This document shows, in pieces, positions 19,880-29,608 of a stretch of DNA of 64,000 nucleotides. Under the pieces are notes generated by a model. The model was not told where the DNA came from. It searched no databases and saw nothing but the letters and a program-made list of their open reading frames with translations. A program made the translations under genes and the position numbers. Each line of letters opens with the position of its first letter. Positions within the stretch are counted from its first letter, which is position 1. The DNA is from Luzula sylvatica (taxonomy: Eukaryota > Streptophyta > Magnoliopsida > Poales > Juncaceae), in contig OX326960.1 in NCBI GenBank assembly GCA_946800325.1, forward strand, positions 11,258,893-11,322,892, in the 5' to 3' direction.

Positions 19880-20755
19880 CTAATGTTTTAATTTGGTCAA
19901 TAAGATATTTTTCTTTCTAATTAGGTCAATCAAGTTCGTTATTTGTGAAATTTGATTCAATTGTATATTTCCATATATTAGGTCTTCCTTGACACGTTTT
20001 TGGAGATATTGCATTACTGCACCGGCATCTCCTAATGCCATGGCATGCATACGTTTGGACCTCAAATAATTTTTGTAATCAGTAGGAAGAAAACCGAGAT
20101 GTTCTCGGCCGCCGGCTTGTTTGGCAAAAAAATCGTAGGTTTGTTTTGGTTTCAACCCGGCAGAATCTGCTAGATCTGCAATTGCTTTTTCCGAATCATT
20201 CATTTTTCTTTGAGAGTTTAGGAGTTTACGTTTTGAAGGCGATGCTGTAGAATGATTATGCTCGGATTTGAATGACGTAATTGTGTACACACCCTTTTTG
20301 CCAAGATTTACTCTCATGTGTGCTTCACAGCCCGTTCGTGTATCCAATTCTTCGTGTTTTTGTTGTTTATGGCCAGGTGATCTCTCCCTATAAAATCCCT
20401 CTTTGCTACAAGAAAATTCTCGCATAGTAATAACGTCTTTTTTTATTTCGTCGGATAGAGTTTTTTCGAATGCTAAATCCAATATGAAACGCGTATTTAT
20501 TATAAAAATAATAAGCTGCATCTGTTGTAGGAAACTCAATGCCGATTTTAGGTTCTTCAAACTCAGGTTTTTCTACATTTGAAACAAAAATAAAAAAACA
20601 TACAAGAATATGAGTCATTACTCTGATCAAAAGTTATAAACAAGTACAAAAGAAATACCTAAATTATGAAGATCAACAAAAATTGAATGAGAGGCATGAT
20701 CGTCATAATGCATGAAAGTTGGATCAAGCGGTGATGTTGTGTCATTTCCCGACAT
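19880..20755 (-). pseudogene. FAR1/FRS-like N-terminal pseudogene
   Basis: Minus strand. Exon 1 from ATG 20755-20753 (MSGNDTTSPLDP...) to 20659, intron 20658-20573 (86 bp, GT...AG), exon 2 from 20572. Translation gives the FAR1 DNA-binding domain: EEPKIGIEFPTTDAAYYFYN, GFSIRKNS, then, after a frame change in an A-run near 20435-20443, MREFSCSKEGF, RTGCEAHMRVN and FKSEHNHS, with the Cys, Cys, His, His ligands of the WRKY-GCM1-type zinc finger kept. It continues through DYKNYLRSKR and GDAGAVMQYLQK, where family members go on to NFFYAI and a MULE-type transposase domain. Here it stops being recognisable near 19985 and ends at 19880. FAR1/FHY3-type proteins are transposase-derived nuclear transcription factors. 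A frameshift and lost transposase and SWIM domains make this a relic. Confidence 0.85.
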
Positions 20756-20820
20756 TGTTTGCCAGCAAATGAGATGAAATAATGAAGAAATTTGGAAAAC
20801 TTTATATGCTGACAGAAAAA

Positions 20821-20824
<4 letters not shown>

Positions 20825-20862
<38 letters not shown>
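20825..20862. repeat. (GA)19 microsatellite
   Basis: Lies just upstream of the FRS-like start codon (minus-strand CT tract, 5'-UTR position). Copy 2 at 55531-55566 has 18 units; this is the only length difference I found between the two big copies. Confidence 0.95.
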
Positions 20863-20865
<3 letters not shown>

Positions 20866-21480
20866 AACAAAGATATTATTCATGGGACAGTTTCCCAAAA
20901 TGAAGCTTTCCAAATTAATTAATGTCCTGTGTTTCATGAATAAGTCTTTTTAAGTTTCTCATTTTAATTTGGAAGGAAAAAGATAGTTTCCATTTATAAC
21001 AAACGGAATATTAAAAGATAGTTAACGGTGAGGCTAAATTGGATCAAAGCATTTTGATCATGATTAAATCTAACGGTTTAGAAAATGCTTGGACAAAATA
21101 TGGTCCGGTGGGCATGGGACCAGCTCCGGACCCTTAGATAGTGGCGCAATATCGCAAGTAGTTAAAAATAGGAGAGTTCTATGATAGATCCATTTTCTTA
21201 TCATGGACCTTTTTTCAAAAAATATTTTAAGATATTTTAGGTATTTATCAATTAATTATACAAAATTTATGTTTTGCATAGCATTAAATTATAAATATAC
21301 AATTGAATCTTTAAAAAAAAAATCATTAGTTAACAAATATTTGAAATATATTTTATTAAATAACATCATTATAATGCCTCACAGTCACATCCTAAATTAT
21401 ACGTTTTCTGAATCTCCAGAGCTACTCTTTTTTTATTTGTTCTATTGATTTAGAAATGTATACCAGCAAGTTGAGCATAA
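20863..21480. other. FRS upstream and MATH-BTB 3'-flank
   Basis: 20863-21390 has no recognised gene; 21395-21480 matches the 3' flank of MATH-BTB relics (tctgaatctccagagct, tttagaaatgtataccagc), compare 34010-34085. Confidence 0.5.
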
Positions 21481-21872
21481 CAGAGAGATCACATTACCTA
21501 AAATTAAATAAGGTCAATTTTATTGCAAAATCCAGTTTGAGCTTAAATAGCAACAAAATGCGGAAACACATAATTAAAACAATAATCTATAATTAAAACA
21601 ATAATCCAGAGAGATCACATTACCTAAAATTAAATAAGGTCAATTTTATTGCAAAATCCAGTTTGAGCTTAAATAGCAACAAAATGCGGAAACACATAAT
21701 TAAAACAATAATCCAGAGAGATCACATTACCTAAAATTAAATAAGGTCAATTTTATTGCAAAATCCAGTTTGAGCTTAAATAGCAACAAAATGCGGAAAC
21801 ACATAATTAAAACAATAATCTATAATTAAAACAATAATCCAGAGAGATCACATTACCTAAAATTAAATAAGG
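21481..21872. repeat. Tandem repeat, alternating 126/107-bp units
   Basis: Units start with cagagagatcacattacc at 21481, 21607, 21714 and 21840, giving spacings of 126, 107 and 126. The longer units contain an extra 19-bp copy of tataattaaaacaataatc. The repeat lies in what would be the 3' flank of the MATH-BTB tail at 21873. Confidence 0.92.
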
Positions 21873-22009
21873 TCAATTATCCGCGAGCTCTTTGAGAATA
21901 TAAAAGCAGCTTCGAGCCAAATGTTCAAATTTCTCGATTCTAATTACTGCTGCAGGATTCTTCATTTCGATGTTTTGTGATAAATTCATTTCGCAAATTA
22001 ACTTCAATC
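21873..22009 (-). pseudogene. MATH-BTB C-terminal (BACK) fragment
   Basis: Open over its whole length on the minus strand: LKLICEMNLSQNIEMKN, then PAAVIRIEKFEHLARSC and ILKELADN, stop TGA at 21875-21873. Corresponds to the last part of the relic at 24525-25555, with the middle of the BACK helix region (AEQHKCPQLK...) deleted. The rest of the gene is absent. BPM-type proteins are substrate adaptors for cullin-3 E3 ligases; this piece alone would not be one. Confidence 0.8.
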
Positions 22010-22261
22010 AATAGAAAAAGTCTTTTTACCTCTCTAAATCAATAGAAAGAAAATTACAGCAGCTCTAGAGATTCAAAGCAATTCAAGACTTGAATCATGA
22101 AATTAATCAGTTACAAACTTAAATTTAGATTTAATTCTAAATCTTGAATTGTACTAAAACTGAAAAAGAAAATAATACACATTTACAACAAGATCCTCCT
22201 ACATTTGACAATTGAATAAAGAATCCTCAACTAAAACATCCGTTACATCTACAGCCTGAGC
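22010..22261. repeat. H4 3'-flank block
   Basis: Same words as before other H4 relics (agagattcaaagcaattcaag, tttacaacaagatcctcct). Confidence 0.6.
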
Positions 22262-22950
22262 TCAACCACCAAATCCATGCAAGGTCCTTTATTTGCCTCA
22301 AGAAAATATCTTGAAGCCTCGATGTGTTACTTCATTGATCAAACTGCTGATCCGCTCAACAACACCATGTTATGCCAATTTGCGAATTGCTGGATTGGTG
22401 AATCCATGGGGATTATCTCGAAGCTCCTTCTTGTGCTGCAATTGAAGAAGAAATTACACCACCAAGTCATGCCTCCTCTTTGATCAGACTTTTACCACGA
22501 CCCGACATTGTTGAAGAAGAAATTGGCCTGTAATTGAAGAACAATAATCAAATTAAGCTGTTAGTATCAATAATTCAAAAGATTAAGAAACTTAATTCGA
22601 GTAGAGAAAAGAAGTAATACCTTGAAGGCACTACGCGTTTCTTCACAGATCAAACTGCTGATCCGCTCGACGCCACCACGTCATGCCAATCGACGAATTG
22701 CTGGATTGGCGAATCCATGTGCGTTATCAGAAAGCACCTTCTTGTTCGTCCTCTTTGATTCGACATTGTTGAAGAAGAAATTAGCCTGTAATTGAAGAAC
22801 GATAATCAAATTAGCTGTTAGTCTTCAAAATTTCAAAAGATTAAGAAATTTAATTTGAGTAAAGGAAAGAAGAAATACCTTGTGAGAAAAGCAAGCGACG
22901 GAGAATAAAAATGAAAACCTGCAGTCCAAAGTGAGGAAGAGAGTGGAAGG
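22262..22950 (-). pseudogene. Histone H4 three-exon chimera 6/7
   Basis: Minus strand: 5'-UTR exon (about 22950-22879), intron 22878-22786 (93 bp), exon 22785-22621 with ATG 22766-22764 and H4 sequence through VERIS-LI-EET to Lys79, intron 22620-22528 (93 bp), exon 22527-22262 with MSGRGK-like start (ATG 22508-22506), the VERISSLI-like centre again and the end (TLHGFGG, stop 22264-22262). Both introns keep GT...AG and are homologous. Frames are broken by the shared N-terminal deletions, and a piece resembling intron/exon-border sequence (aattgaagaagaaattaca) is inserted near 22440. The KTVTAMDVVYAL stretch is deleted. Confidence 0.85.
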
Positions 22951-22954
22951 TGGG

Positions 22955-22966
22955 GGTTACTTATGG
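22955..22966 (-). promoter_or_regulatory. TATA-like box of H4 chimera 6/7
   Basis: CCATAAGTAACC on the minus strand shortly before the 5'-UTR exon, as in the other H4 copies. Confidence 0.4.
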
Positions 22967-23051
22967 AGGAGACGGATTAAGTGGATGAATATAAACCGTT
23001 GGATTGCAAGTGATTAGACGGATGAGATTAAGTGGATGAATATAAACCGTT

Positions 23052-23863
23052 GGATACACATGATTAAAAATATCATTAAAAATAAACAAATATATAATAT
23101 TAAAAATAAAAATAATAAGTTCGCAAAAGTTAGCAAAATAAAAATGAAATAACAAAAATTTATTAATATAAATATGAATTGTCATGTGTAAAATCAAATA
23201 TAATAAATAATTAAATAAAACAAATTATTTTTTAATTATTTGATTTACCACATAATAAATGTCGTTTACCATCTAAATAATATGATTTTGCCACCTAATT
23301 AATATCATATATTAATTTGCATAATTTTATTGTTTATCATGTATTAATTTGAATTTAGCATTAAATTGAGTTAATTAAATTATTGTCAACACATCAATAT
23401 TTGTGGGAGAATGTAAATGGGACAGATATAATTTTTCAATGAATTATATGACGAAACCACGTTACAAAATTTAATGATCAATATGATGATGTGACATTAT
23501 GGGAAAATTTAGAGACGACGCAAATGTAAGTGGGATAAATTTCGTAAATATAGAAATGAAATACGAATAATTACTTCAATCATGAACTTAGAAACGAAAT
23601 ACCGATTATTTACGATATGTAACAAGATTTTATGAAAAAAAAATTAATAACAATAATTGTATTATTGATTTTCACAATAGTCGACAATATCACGTACAAA
23701 TGCATGTAACAAGATTTTAGATATTTTATCATTGAACCATGGTACTCCATAAGACGTACCATTTAAGCCCGATTATCCTTTTGTATCACCAAAATGGTTG
23801 CCAATTTGATAAAGTTAATATAATGATAATCCCATGCTTGCATACACGAACTCATCCTTCTCA
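23052..23863. repeat. Old local repeat block, shared with 1922-2804
   Basis: Aligns with 1922-2804; it lacks the piece corresponding to 2025-2052. A short duplication of gattaagtggatgaatataaaccgttgg precedes it (22975 and 23028). No gene. Confidence 0.75.
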
Positions 23864-24524
23864 ACACATCAACCATGAAATTAACCAATTACAAAATTCA
23901 GTTTCTTGAATTGTATTAAAACAGAAAAGCATATTTACACATTTAAGTCCTCCTATATTTGGCAATTGAATAAAGATCCCTACTCTAAATCATTTGAATA
24001 TGTCACGAGAAAACAACTTTCTCGCATTCTCATACAACATACACATTCTTTTCACAAATATATCATGAAACACCAAAACTTCCAATAGAAACCATAGAAA
24101 ATATATCATAGAAAGCAAGGGTTGAAAATATTCAATGATTGGGATGAATTGCATAAACGGTTTGAAACAAAGTAGCGTAGCCAATGGACGAGTCAAAGAA
24201 TGTTGGAAACTTTAAAAGGGGTAAATACAAAAGATTTAATTAAATCTAAATTTAATTTTGTAATTTCATGATTACTTTATTTTTCTAATACAATGCTTGC
24301 TTTTCGCTGCTATGTTAACATTTTCGAATCTCTAGAGGTAGTTAAACCAGCCATTTCAGCAGCATAGAGAGACCAAAATATCTAATAAAAGATAAAATTT
24401 ATTGAAAATTCCTTATACATAGCATAAGTTTCAGCTAAAATAGCAACAGATTTCAAAAACAAGAATTGCAAATATAATCTGAAGGTAATCAATTTATACT
24501 ATTACTAACTAAATTATCTGCGAG
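23864..24524. repeat. H4 3'-flank and MATH-BTB 3'-flank
   Basis: Starts with H4 3'-flank words and from about 24107 carries the MATH-BTB 3' block (ttgaaaatattcaatgattggg, ggggtaaatacaa), also at 27780-28000 and 33790-34170. No gene. Confidence 0.6.
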
Positions 24525-25555
24525 CTATTTTAGAATATTTGAGCAGCTTCGAGCCAAATGCTCAAACTCCTCGGTTCTCATTACTGCTGCGAGATTCTTA
24601 GGAGAGGACGCAACAAATTTGAAGCACGAAGTTTTAAGTTGAGGGCATTTGTGTTGCTCAGCCAAGGTTAAAATTGTTGCCAAGTTCTTCACTTTGATGA
24701 TCCGTGACCAGTTCATTTCGCAAATTAACTTCAATCTCACTATTTCAAATCGATCAGCGGTTACGAGTAAATGCTGGTACATTATCATCACATCTTGTTT
24801 CTCGCTACCATCAGTGGTTTCTTCCAAATTAGGCACTGTATCGGAGTATATGAAATTGAGTAAAACCCTAAACACCTCAGCTTCAATATCGTCGAGTTTT
24901 ATGTTTTATGTTGATTTCTCACTCATTAGACCAAAAAATTGAGCATGAAATACAGGCGATCTCGCGGCAAGCACGCATTTATGTGCATTGAATAATTCTC
25001 CTTTGACCTGAAAAGTAATATCTGTTCCGGCACCACTCTCCAAAAGACGAGAAAGTTTCTGCTCAAAGTTGGAAGGTGGCACAATTATTGGCTCAATTTT
25101 TGTAGACTCGATTTGAGAAGATTTAACTACTGTAATGGTACAAAATATCATGAAAGATGTTGTGATGTCTCAAATGTTTTTCTTTTCATGAATTTTATTC
25201 GACCCCAAATGATGCCTTTGCATTCAAATGTGGTCTCATGGGATGACATTCTACTCTCACCAGACAAGCTGAAACAGAATGCTACTTTTAACTTTGTGGC
25301 CTCACTTGTAAGTTGTAGGCACAAAGCTATGTAGTCTTTGGTTTCCTCGATGATTCCGTCGGGACAGTATCTGATAACCCAATCATATCCGCCAATTGTG
25401 AAGACTGCAGATGTTAAATACTTGCCGATGCCGATTCCTTTGTCGTGGGAATAACCCTCCACCTTGAACTGATGAGATCCGGTCACCGTTTCAATCAGCC
25501 TCGACGATGCAGTCTCTGATTCATATCGCTCGATCCCGTACAACTTGGATGCCAT
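24525..25555 (-). pseudogene. MATH-BTB (BPM-like) pseudogene
   Basis: Minus strand, start ATG 25555-25553 (MASKLYGIERYE). MATH domain: TGSHQFKVEGYSHDKGIG, FTIGGYDWVIRYCPDG, then KFMKRKTFETSQHL. The frame breaks near 25150 and resumes with IFCTITVVKS, then the BTB domain (GTDITFQVKGELFNAHKCVL, ARSPVFHAQFFG). In-frame TAA at about 24909-24911 where a related fragment at 34475 has GAA; then DDIEAEVFRVLLNFIYSD and the BACK-like C-terminus (HLLVTADRFEIVRLKLICEM to FEHLARSC). A TAG at 24527-24525 replaces the Glu seen in sister fragments. Intact relatives are cullin-3 adaptors that recruit targets through MATH. One frameshift plus a nonsense codon argue for a fairly young pseudogene. A TATATA box lies about 75 bp upstream. 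Confidence 0.9.
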
Positions 25556-25627
25556 TATCAGATTGATTTTAAGAAATATGAAATCTTTTTTTTGTTTACT
25601 TTTTTTTTTTTCTAGTGTTCTATCTCC

Positions 25628-25634
25628 ATATATA
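25628..25634 (-). promoter_or_regulatory. Possible TATA box of MATH-BTB relic
   Basis: TATATAT (in gcttatatatgg on the minus strand) about 75 bases upstream of the ATG. It differs from the H4 promoters, so this gene had its own promoter. Confidence 0.4.
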
Positions 25635-25635
25635 A

Positions 25636-26117
25636 GCAAATCATGCAAAGTTATAAATAGATGCTGTGAACTTGAAGCATTAATTAACATTAATCAAGAA
25701 TTCAGTGTCACGAAGAAAAAATATGGATTAATCGCAACCTCTTCGGTCCAATAACGAGAACAATTACTATCCATGCATGTATTATTAAATTTGAAAGAAT
25801 TATTCTATTTTGAGTATTGAGATTTGAGACATAAGAACATCTCAAATAATACATTATTAGATCTAATAAAGAATAATCCTAGTTTTAGATTGAATAATAC
25901 ATGCACGGATAATAATTTTGGTATTGAACCGAGGAGGTTGCGATTAATTCACATCTTTTCATGACTTAAAATTCTTTGATTAATGTTTTCGAATGCTTCG
26001 AGTTCAGAGCATCTATTTATAACTTTGCATGATTTGCTTATAAATGGAGATGAAACTCGATGAAGATTAAGCACCGTACGATATACAATAAAAATTAGTT
26101 CGTATGGCATATTGTAA
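25636..26117. other. MATH-BTB upstream sequence
   Basis: No gene. Resembles 5625-5830 (aaccgaggaggttgcga, catctatttataa...tttgcatgatttg), so upstream DNA was duplicated too; there it has lost the gene. Confidence 0.5.
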
Positions 26118-26830
26118 CTAGGATAGTGCTCGCGCTACGTGTGAGAATACTAATTATATTTTTATTTTAATATGAATCTATCATTTACGATGTGATAAAG
26201 ACAATGTCATTTCATAATAAAATAATATCACACTATATTCAGATCATTATATTTTACAATTCATCGAAGTATGATCATATATAAGTTTCATAATTAATAA
26301 ATCTACTAGTATCGGAATATAATTATATATGAGTTAAAATACAATTTTAAGAAATGACAAAATCATTATTTCATTATTAATCAAAATAGTTCAAGCTATA
26401 ATAAACCTAGAAGTAACGAATCATACAACGCGTATGTAAATTTTGTGCGTCATTGATAATATAATACTAACGAACAAATTATTTCATACAAAAATGCACT
26501 TAATTTGTACATGATATTACGTTATTATTTTTTTCTTATGTTCAATTATTTAGGTATTATGTATGATTCATTGTTTTGATTTGAAAATTAATACTTTATT
26601 TCCAAGTGTTTGTATTTGTGCGTCAAAAATATTCAAAAAGTATTCAATAAACATTAGTAAAATATTCTTCGTGATTATTTCAAAATAAAATATTCAAATC
26701 TCAATTAAACTTTTTTCATTAAACTCTTCCAACTAACAAAATTTCTCAATTTAACCGTAATATACAAATGTATTTTATTGATTAAACAAGTTTTATTTTT
26801 GGATTTCAATATTATCTCTCGTATTTCATC
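26118..26830 (-). mobile_element. Helitron-type 3' end and body (minus)
   Basis: CTAG at 26118-26121 beside a GC-rich hairpin (CTCGCG and TGTGAG arms allowing G-T pairs, 26130-26146), same arrangement as 5833. Body words recur at 5885-6130, 32060-32290 and 41040-41270. The 5' end is not found. Confidence 0.45.
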
Positions 26831-28464
26831 TCTACAATCGTGCCAAATATACTAGATGTCTGATGATTATAACATTCGTCGTTGTACAAATATAATAACA
26901 ATTATTTATTTTTGAAAGAATTTCTGTACGTCATTCCTTTTGGGAAGAAAATTCAAAATATTGCCCACATTTTATCAAAACATCATCTATGTTCTAATTT
27001 GTACATTTAATTAAAATAATAACTAGTATTTGTTAACTATTAACTTAATACATAATTATAAGTTGAATCAATATTAACGAATATTTAATGATATATTTTA
27101 TATAACATGTTAATTAAATATAATAGTTCAATAATGGAGAATTCGACGCGTGAATTTTGGAGGAGAATAAAATTCTACATTTTTTTTTCAACGTATGAAC
27201 AGTAAACCTGATATTAAAAAAAACAATTTGAATACAATACAACGGAGTTTAACAAATTGGATATAATACATCTTAAATAGGCCACGGTTCTCGTCATAAT
27301 TTTATTGTGAAAAAAAAAGTTGTAATCACATGAGTTTGATGAACTCCACGTTATATAAAAGAACGATTTAGTGATTTTGTGAGGTGTGTGTGGCTCTAAA
27401 TGCATGATTGGCTCGGGATATTTTGTCAGATTTTTATGAATCATAAATAAATATTTTTATTATTATTAATTATGAACTTAATCTAGAGATTAACTCAATT
27501 TTAATATTTTCTTCTCATTGTGTGCAATTTTTTATGTCACTTCATCACATTATTTTCACTTGTTATATTATGTTTGATACATTGATTAATAATTATTGAT
27601 ATTTTAAAATTTGAACTTTTTGTCTATATTTATGAAATTAATTTATTATTTAATTTTATAATAAATTTTGTGGGTATTTTGGATAATGGGAAAGTACCAA
27701 CTATTGATGTACCGTGAATCGTGATACCAAACCGTCCAATAAAATTTATTTGTTTGGACAACCATACAAAATATCACAGAAAAGAAGTTCAAAATTTCCA
27801 ATGTGAGTGTGAGTGTGTGACCATTGACGAGTTAAAAGAATGTTCGAACTTTAAAAGGGGTAAATACAAGAAATATAATTAAATCAAAAATTTCATTTCG
27901 TAATTTATTAATTTCATCATTATCTAATACAATGTTGCTTGCCTTTGGCTGCCATATTGAGAATATTTCCTGAATCTCATAGCATTTAGAAAATTGAATA
28001 CAACACGTCTAAATTTAGAAATTTGGGTATACATTTTAAATAGGCAACCAATCTCATAGCATAGTTTTATTTTGAAAGAAAGATTGTGATCACATGATTT
28101 TGATGAACTCCACATTATACAAGAATGATTTACTGATTATTGTGTGAATAAATATATTTTATTCTTATTAATTATGAATTTAATGTAAAAATTAACTTCA
28201 ATTTATTTATTTTTCATTTAATATTGTGTAGTTTTTTTGTGTCACGTCGTTACAATTATTTCACTCATATTATATATGGTTAATTTTATGATTTTAGTTT
28301 ATTTTTTTTTATGTTTACGTGTTCATTATTTTATAATAAATTTTGAGAATGCGTTTGGACGTTGAGAATGAATATTAAATCATGTGAATGTCATACAACA
28401 CATTTTTTTCACACTAAATCCTGAATATATCATGAAACACCAACCCTTCCAATATATCAGCTAT
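26831..28464. repeat. AT-rich block with internal repeats
   Basis: 27219-27460 (aacaaattggatataatacatcttaaataggccac ...) recurs at 27999-28150, 32478-32710 and 41499-41750 and has a 76-codon minus frame that is not conserved between copies. 27780-28000 is MATH-BTB 3'-flank. No gene. Confidence 0.6.
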
Positions 28465-28510
28465 ATCGTCAAGTTTTATGTTTTATTTTGATCTCTCCAA
28501 AAGCTGAGGC
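28465..28510 (-). pseudogene. MATH-BTB fragment (BTB core)
   Basis: About 46 bases match the segment around NIKLDD of the MATH-BTB relic (gtcaagttttatgttttatt ... aaaagctgagg) before the sequence passes into H4 3'-flank. The same junction type is at 6592 and 34505. Confidence 0.5.
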
Positions 28511-28855
28511 ATTTTGGATAATTCAGTTAGAATCAATTGATTAACTTCAGATTATTATTTCAATTCTGTGTTTTCACATTTTGTTTCAATTCATCGTTTT
28601 CAAATAGCATGGTCTATCGATATATTATGTTGAACTTGTTTGACCTCTCTATATATCAATAGAAGACTACAATTTAGGACAATTTAAGACATAAATCATG
28701 AAATTAATCAATTACAAACTTATATTTTGATTTAATTCAATTTCTTGCATAGGATCAAAACAGAAAAAGAAGATTACGCACATTTACAACAAGGTCTTCC
28801 TATATTTGACAATTGAATACGAATCCTCAACTAAAAAATCCATTACAGCCTGAGC

Positions 28856-29590
28856 TCAACCACCAAATCCATGCAAGGTCCTTAGCCGAGAGTATAAACT
28901 ATAAACTACAGCCATGGACAAGTCTTCCTTCTCCTTCTCGCATGCTCTGTGTAGTACATAAGAGCATTTCTTATCACGTTCTCAAGAAATATCTTGAATC
29001 CACCACGTGTTTCTTCATTGATCAAACCGCAGATCCGCACAACAACAGCAAGTGCCAATCGGTGAATCCGAGGGCATTATCTCGAAGCATCTTCTTGTGC
29101 CTCCTCTTTGATCAGACTTTTCCCACGACCCAACATTGTTGAAGAAGAAATTGGCCTATAATTGAAGAACAATAATCAAATTAAGCTGTTAGTATCAATA
29201 TTTCAAAAGATTAAGAAACTTAATTCGAGTAGAGAAAAGAAGTATTACCTTGAAGCAACGACGTGTTTCTTCATAGATCGAACCGCTGATCCGCTCAACA
29301 ACACCACGTCTAGCCAATCAGTGAATTGCTGAATTGGTGAAATCCATATCTCGAAGCATCTTCTCGTGCCTCTTTGATCCGACTTTTCCCACGACCCAAC
29401 ATTGTTGACCAAGAAATTAGCCTGTAATTGAAGAACGATAATCAAATTAAGCTGTTAATCGTCAATATTTGAAAAGATTAAGAAATATAATTTGAGTAAA
29501 GAAAAGAAGAAATACCTTGAGAGAAAAGCAAGCGACGGAGAGAGAGAATAAAATGAAAACCTGCTGTCCAAAGTGAGGAAGAAAGTGCAA
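28856..29590 (-). pseudogene. Histone H4 three-exon chimera 8/9
   Basis: Minus strand: 5'-UTR exon (about 29590-29516), intron 29515-29422 (94 bp), exon 29421-29249 with H4-like start ATG 29402-29400 and VERISG-IYEET to Lys79, intron 29248-29156 (93 bp, AG acceptor preceded by AT), exon 29155-28856 with ATG 29136-29134, KVL/KDAS region, [14 protein letters not shown]-like stretch and the intact end RTLHGFGG with TGA at 28858-28856. The last exon covers nearly all of H4 in length, but the N-terminal tail deletion and other indels break the frame. A plus-strand frame of 109 codons over the same DNA is a shadow. Confidence 0.88.
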
Positions 29591-29596
29591 GCTGGG

Positions 29597-29608
29597 GGTT
29601 ACTTATGG
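29597..29608 (-). promoter_or_regulatory. TATA-like box of H4 chimera 8/9
   Basis: CCATAAGTAACC on the minus strand shortly before the 5'-UTR exon. Confidence 0.4.

Larger units (their letters stand above)
7270..29296 (+). repeat. Large duplication, copy 1 (part seen twice)
   Basis: Matches 41976-64000 in order and orientation. Offset 34,706 bp up to the GA microsatellite at 20825, 34,704 bp after it. Differences found by eye: T11400/C46106, C11788/A46494, T12832/G47538, A21435/T56139, A28651/G63355 and one GA unit. LTR element, insertions and pseudogene lesions are all shared, so the duplication is younger than all of them. The repeat unit may be 7270-41975. Confidence 0.97.

Noticed and set aside
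24649..25334. Plus-strand frames over the MATH-BTB relic
   Set aside because: Shadows of the minus-strand gene; no domain is recognisable in them.
28813..29142. 109-codon plus-strand open frame, with similar frames at 16645 and 22277 that share [13 protein letters not shown] peptides
   Set aside because: These are antisense readings of the histone H4 relics. Splice sites, TATA-like boxes and H4 peptides all lie on the minus strand.
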